Source: an uncultured Rhodanobacteraceae bacterium (GTDB lineage Bacteria; Pseudomonadota; Gammaproteobacteria; Xanthomonadales; Rhodanobacteraceae). Taken from it: a stretch of DNA of 5,912 nt. Positions 4,612 through 5,912 of this stretch are shown here, in pieces. The notes beneath the pieces are model-generated. The model was not told where the DNA came from. It saw only the letters and a list, made by a program, of their open reading frames with translations, and searched no databases. The position numbers were made by a program, and so were the translations under genes. The first letter of the stretch is position 1. The number at the start of each line of letters is the position of its first letter. The stretch is from the NCBI GenBank assembly GCA_937902695.1, contig CALFNI010000010.1:1-5912 (forward strand). Direction: 5' to 3'.

Positions 4612-5912
4612 ATGGGCTTCTCCACGCTCTTCATCAACCGTCCGATCGCGACCTCGCTCCTGATGGTCGCGCTGCTGCTGCTCGGCCTGATCGGCTTTCG
4701 CGGCCTGCCGGTGTCGGCGCTGCCGGACATCGACGCGCCGAGCCTGGTCGTCACGACGCAATATCCCGGCGCGAGCGCATCGACGATGGCCGCGCTCGTC
4801 ACGACGCCGCTCGAGCGCCAGTTCGGGCAGATTTCCGGCGTCTCGATGATGAGCTCGGATTCGTCGGCCGGCCTCTCGACGATCGTGATCCAGTTCGACA
4901 TGGATCGCGACATCGACGCCGCAGGACAGGACGTGCAGTCCGCGATCAACGCGGCGCGCGGCACGCTGCCGAACAACCTGCCGTATCCGCCGGTCTACAA
5001 CAAGGTCAATCCGGCCGACGCGCCGATCCTGACGCTGATGCTGACGAGCGAATCGCGCCCGCTCCGCGACGTCAACGACTACGCCGACAGCATCATCGCG
5101 CAGAAGATCTCGCAGATCGCCGGCGTCGGCCTCGTCTCGATCGCGGGCAACGTGCGTCCGGCCGTGCGCGTGCAGGTCAATCCCGCGCAGCTCGCCAATC
5201 TCGGCCTCACGATGGAGGACGTGCGGAGCGCCCTGACGCAAGCCAACGTCAATGCGCCCAAGGGCAGCCTGAACGGCACCGTGCAGAGCTTCTCGATCGG
5301 CACGAACGACCAGCTCGCCGACGCCGAGGACTACCGCTCGACGATCATCAGCTACAAGAACAACGCGCCGGTGCGCCTCGCGGACGTCGCGAAGGTCATC
5401 GACGGCGTCGAGAACGATCAGCTCGCCGCGTGGGCGAACGGCAAGCCCGCCGTGCTGCTCGACATCCGCCGCCAGCCGAGCGCGAACATCGTGCAGACGG
5501 TCGAGGACGTGCGAAAGGCGCTGCCCGAATTGAAATCGGTACTGCCGGCCGACGTGCATCTCGATGTGTTCTCCGACCGCACCGTGACGATTCGCGCGTC
5601 AGTGCACGACGTCGAGTTCACGCTCGGCCTCACGATCCTGCTCGTCATCGCGGTCATCTTCGTGTTCCTGCGCCGGCTCTGGGCGACCGTGATTCCCAGC
5701 ATCGCCGTGCCGCTCTCGCTGCTCGGCACGTTCGGCGTGATGTCGTTCGCGAGCTTCTCGCTCGACAACCTCTCGCTGATGGCGCTCACCGTCGCTACCG
5801 GCTTCGTCGTCGACGATGCGATCGTCATGATCGAGAACATCGTGCGCTACATCGAGCAGGGCAAGGCGCCGAAGGAAGCCGCGCTGATCGGGGCGAACGA
5901 AATCGGCTTCAC
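4612..5912 (+). CDS. mdtB: RND multidrug efflux transporter permease, MdtB-like (3' end cut by window edge)
   Basis: The first 433 residues of an inner-membrane RND proton/drug antiporter of usually about 1,030-1,050 residues. Seen: TM1 (about 12-29) after the NRPIAT start typical of the family; porter domain with LPVSALPDID (32-41), YPGAS (51-55), TPLERQFGQISGV (65-77), AINAA (111-115), NKVNPADAPI (130-139) and ANVNAPKGSLNG (211-222); then TM segments from about 337. TM4 carries TGFVVDDAIV (396-405), whose D401 and D402 are the proton-relay aspartates. NKVNPADAPI, the ANVN...KGSL block and AWANGKPA (273-280) resemble E. coli MdtB more than MdtC. ATG at 4612 has no clear ribosome site, and no in-frame start exists between it and the mdtA stop, so translational coupling is likely. 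Continuation with mdtC is expected, as MdtB and MdtC form a mixed trimer in E. coli; this cannot be seen here. Confidence 0.95.
   Translation, partial: MGFSTLFINRPIATSLLMVALLLLGLIGFRGLPVSALPDIDAPSLVVTTQYPGASASTMAALVTTPLERQFGQISGVSMMSSDSSAGLSTIVIQFDMDRDIDAAGQDVQSAINAARGTLPNNLPYPPVYNKVNPADAPILTLMLTSESRPLRDVNDYADSIIAQKISQIAGVGLVSIAGNVRPAVRVQVNPAQLANLGLTMEDVRSALTQANVNAPKGSLNGTVQSFSIGTNDQLADAEDYRSTIISYKNNAPVRLADVAKVIDGVENDQLAAWANGKPAVLLDIRRQPSANIVQTVEDVRKALPELKSVLPADVHLDVFSDRTVTIRASVHDVEFTLGLTILLVIAVIFVFLRRLWATVIPSIAVPLSLLGTFGVMSFASFSLDNLSLMALTVATGFVVDDAIVMIENIVRYIEQGKAPKEAALIGANEIGF

Noticed and set aside
4300..5559. Long minus-strand open frame (419 codons) opposite mdtA and mdtB
   Set aside because: It is Arg/His/Asp-rich with no recognisable motif, and it spans the ends of two well-supported plus-strand genes. 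It is a codon-bias shadow.

Overview
The window is a GC-rich stretch of what looks like a proteobacterial chromosome. Codons end mostly in G or C, and the gene families are an AcoR-type sigma-54 activator, MsrA, MsrB and an MdtAB-type RND pump. Two CCCTCTCCCGC-type paired-hairpin repeats add to this picture. A beta- or gammaproteobacterium fits best, but the sequence alone does not fix the genus.

Layout. (1) Bases 1-1378, minus strand: the first 459 codons of an AcoR-family sigma-54-dependent regulator, cut by the left edge before its DNA-binding domain. It has an N-terminal AcoR signature, a GAF-like sensor, a PAS-like segment and most of an AAA+ domain. That domain carries GAFTDA where GAFTGA is expected. 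(2) Bases 1379-1737: a non-coding gap with short dyads, two weak -24/-12-like sites and a 106-bp paired-hairpin repeat. (3) Bases 1738-2205 and 2364-2999, minus strand: msrB and msrA, the two methionine sulfoxide reductases that repair R- and S-methionine sulfoxide. They are separated by a second 106-bp copy of the same repeat, which fills most of the gap between them. (4) Bases 3000-3340: a divergent control region with a GTAAA/TTTAC dyad, a perfect 18-bp palindrome and leader hairpins. (5) Bases 3341-4582 and 4612 to the right edge, plus strand: mdtA, the periplasmic adaptor, and mdtB, the inner-membrane RND transporter. A second transporter gene (mdtC) and possibly an outer-membrane factor would be expected beyond the edge.

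How the genes fit together. mdtA and mdtB form an efflux operon. msrA and msrB form a protein-repair pair on the opposite strand that shares an intergenic control region with the pump. The regulator has no visible target here, and its usual targets (acetoin, alcohol or aldehyde catabolism genes) lie outside the window. No wholly new system is evident. The points most worth a second look are the GAFTDA substitution, the two hairpin repeats flanking msrB, the shifted cysteine in MsrB and the dyads upstream of mdtA.
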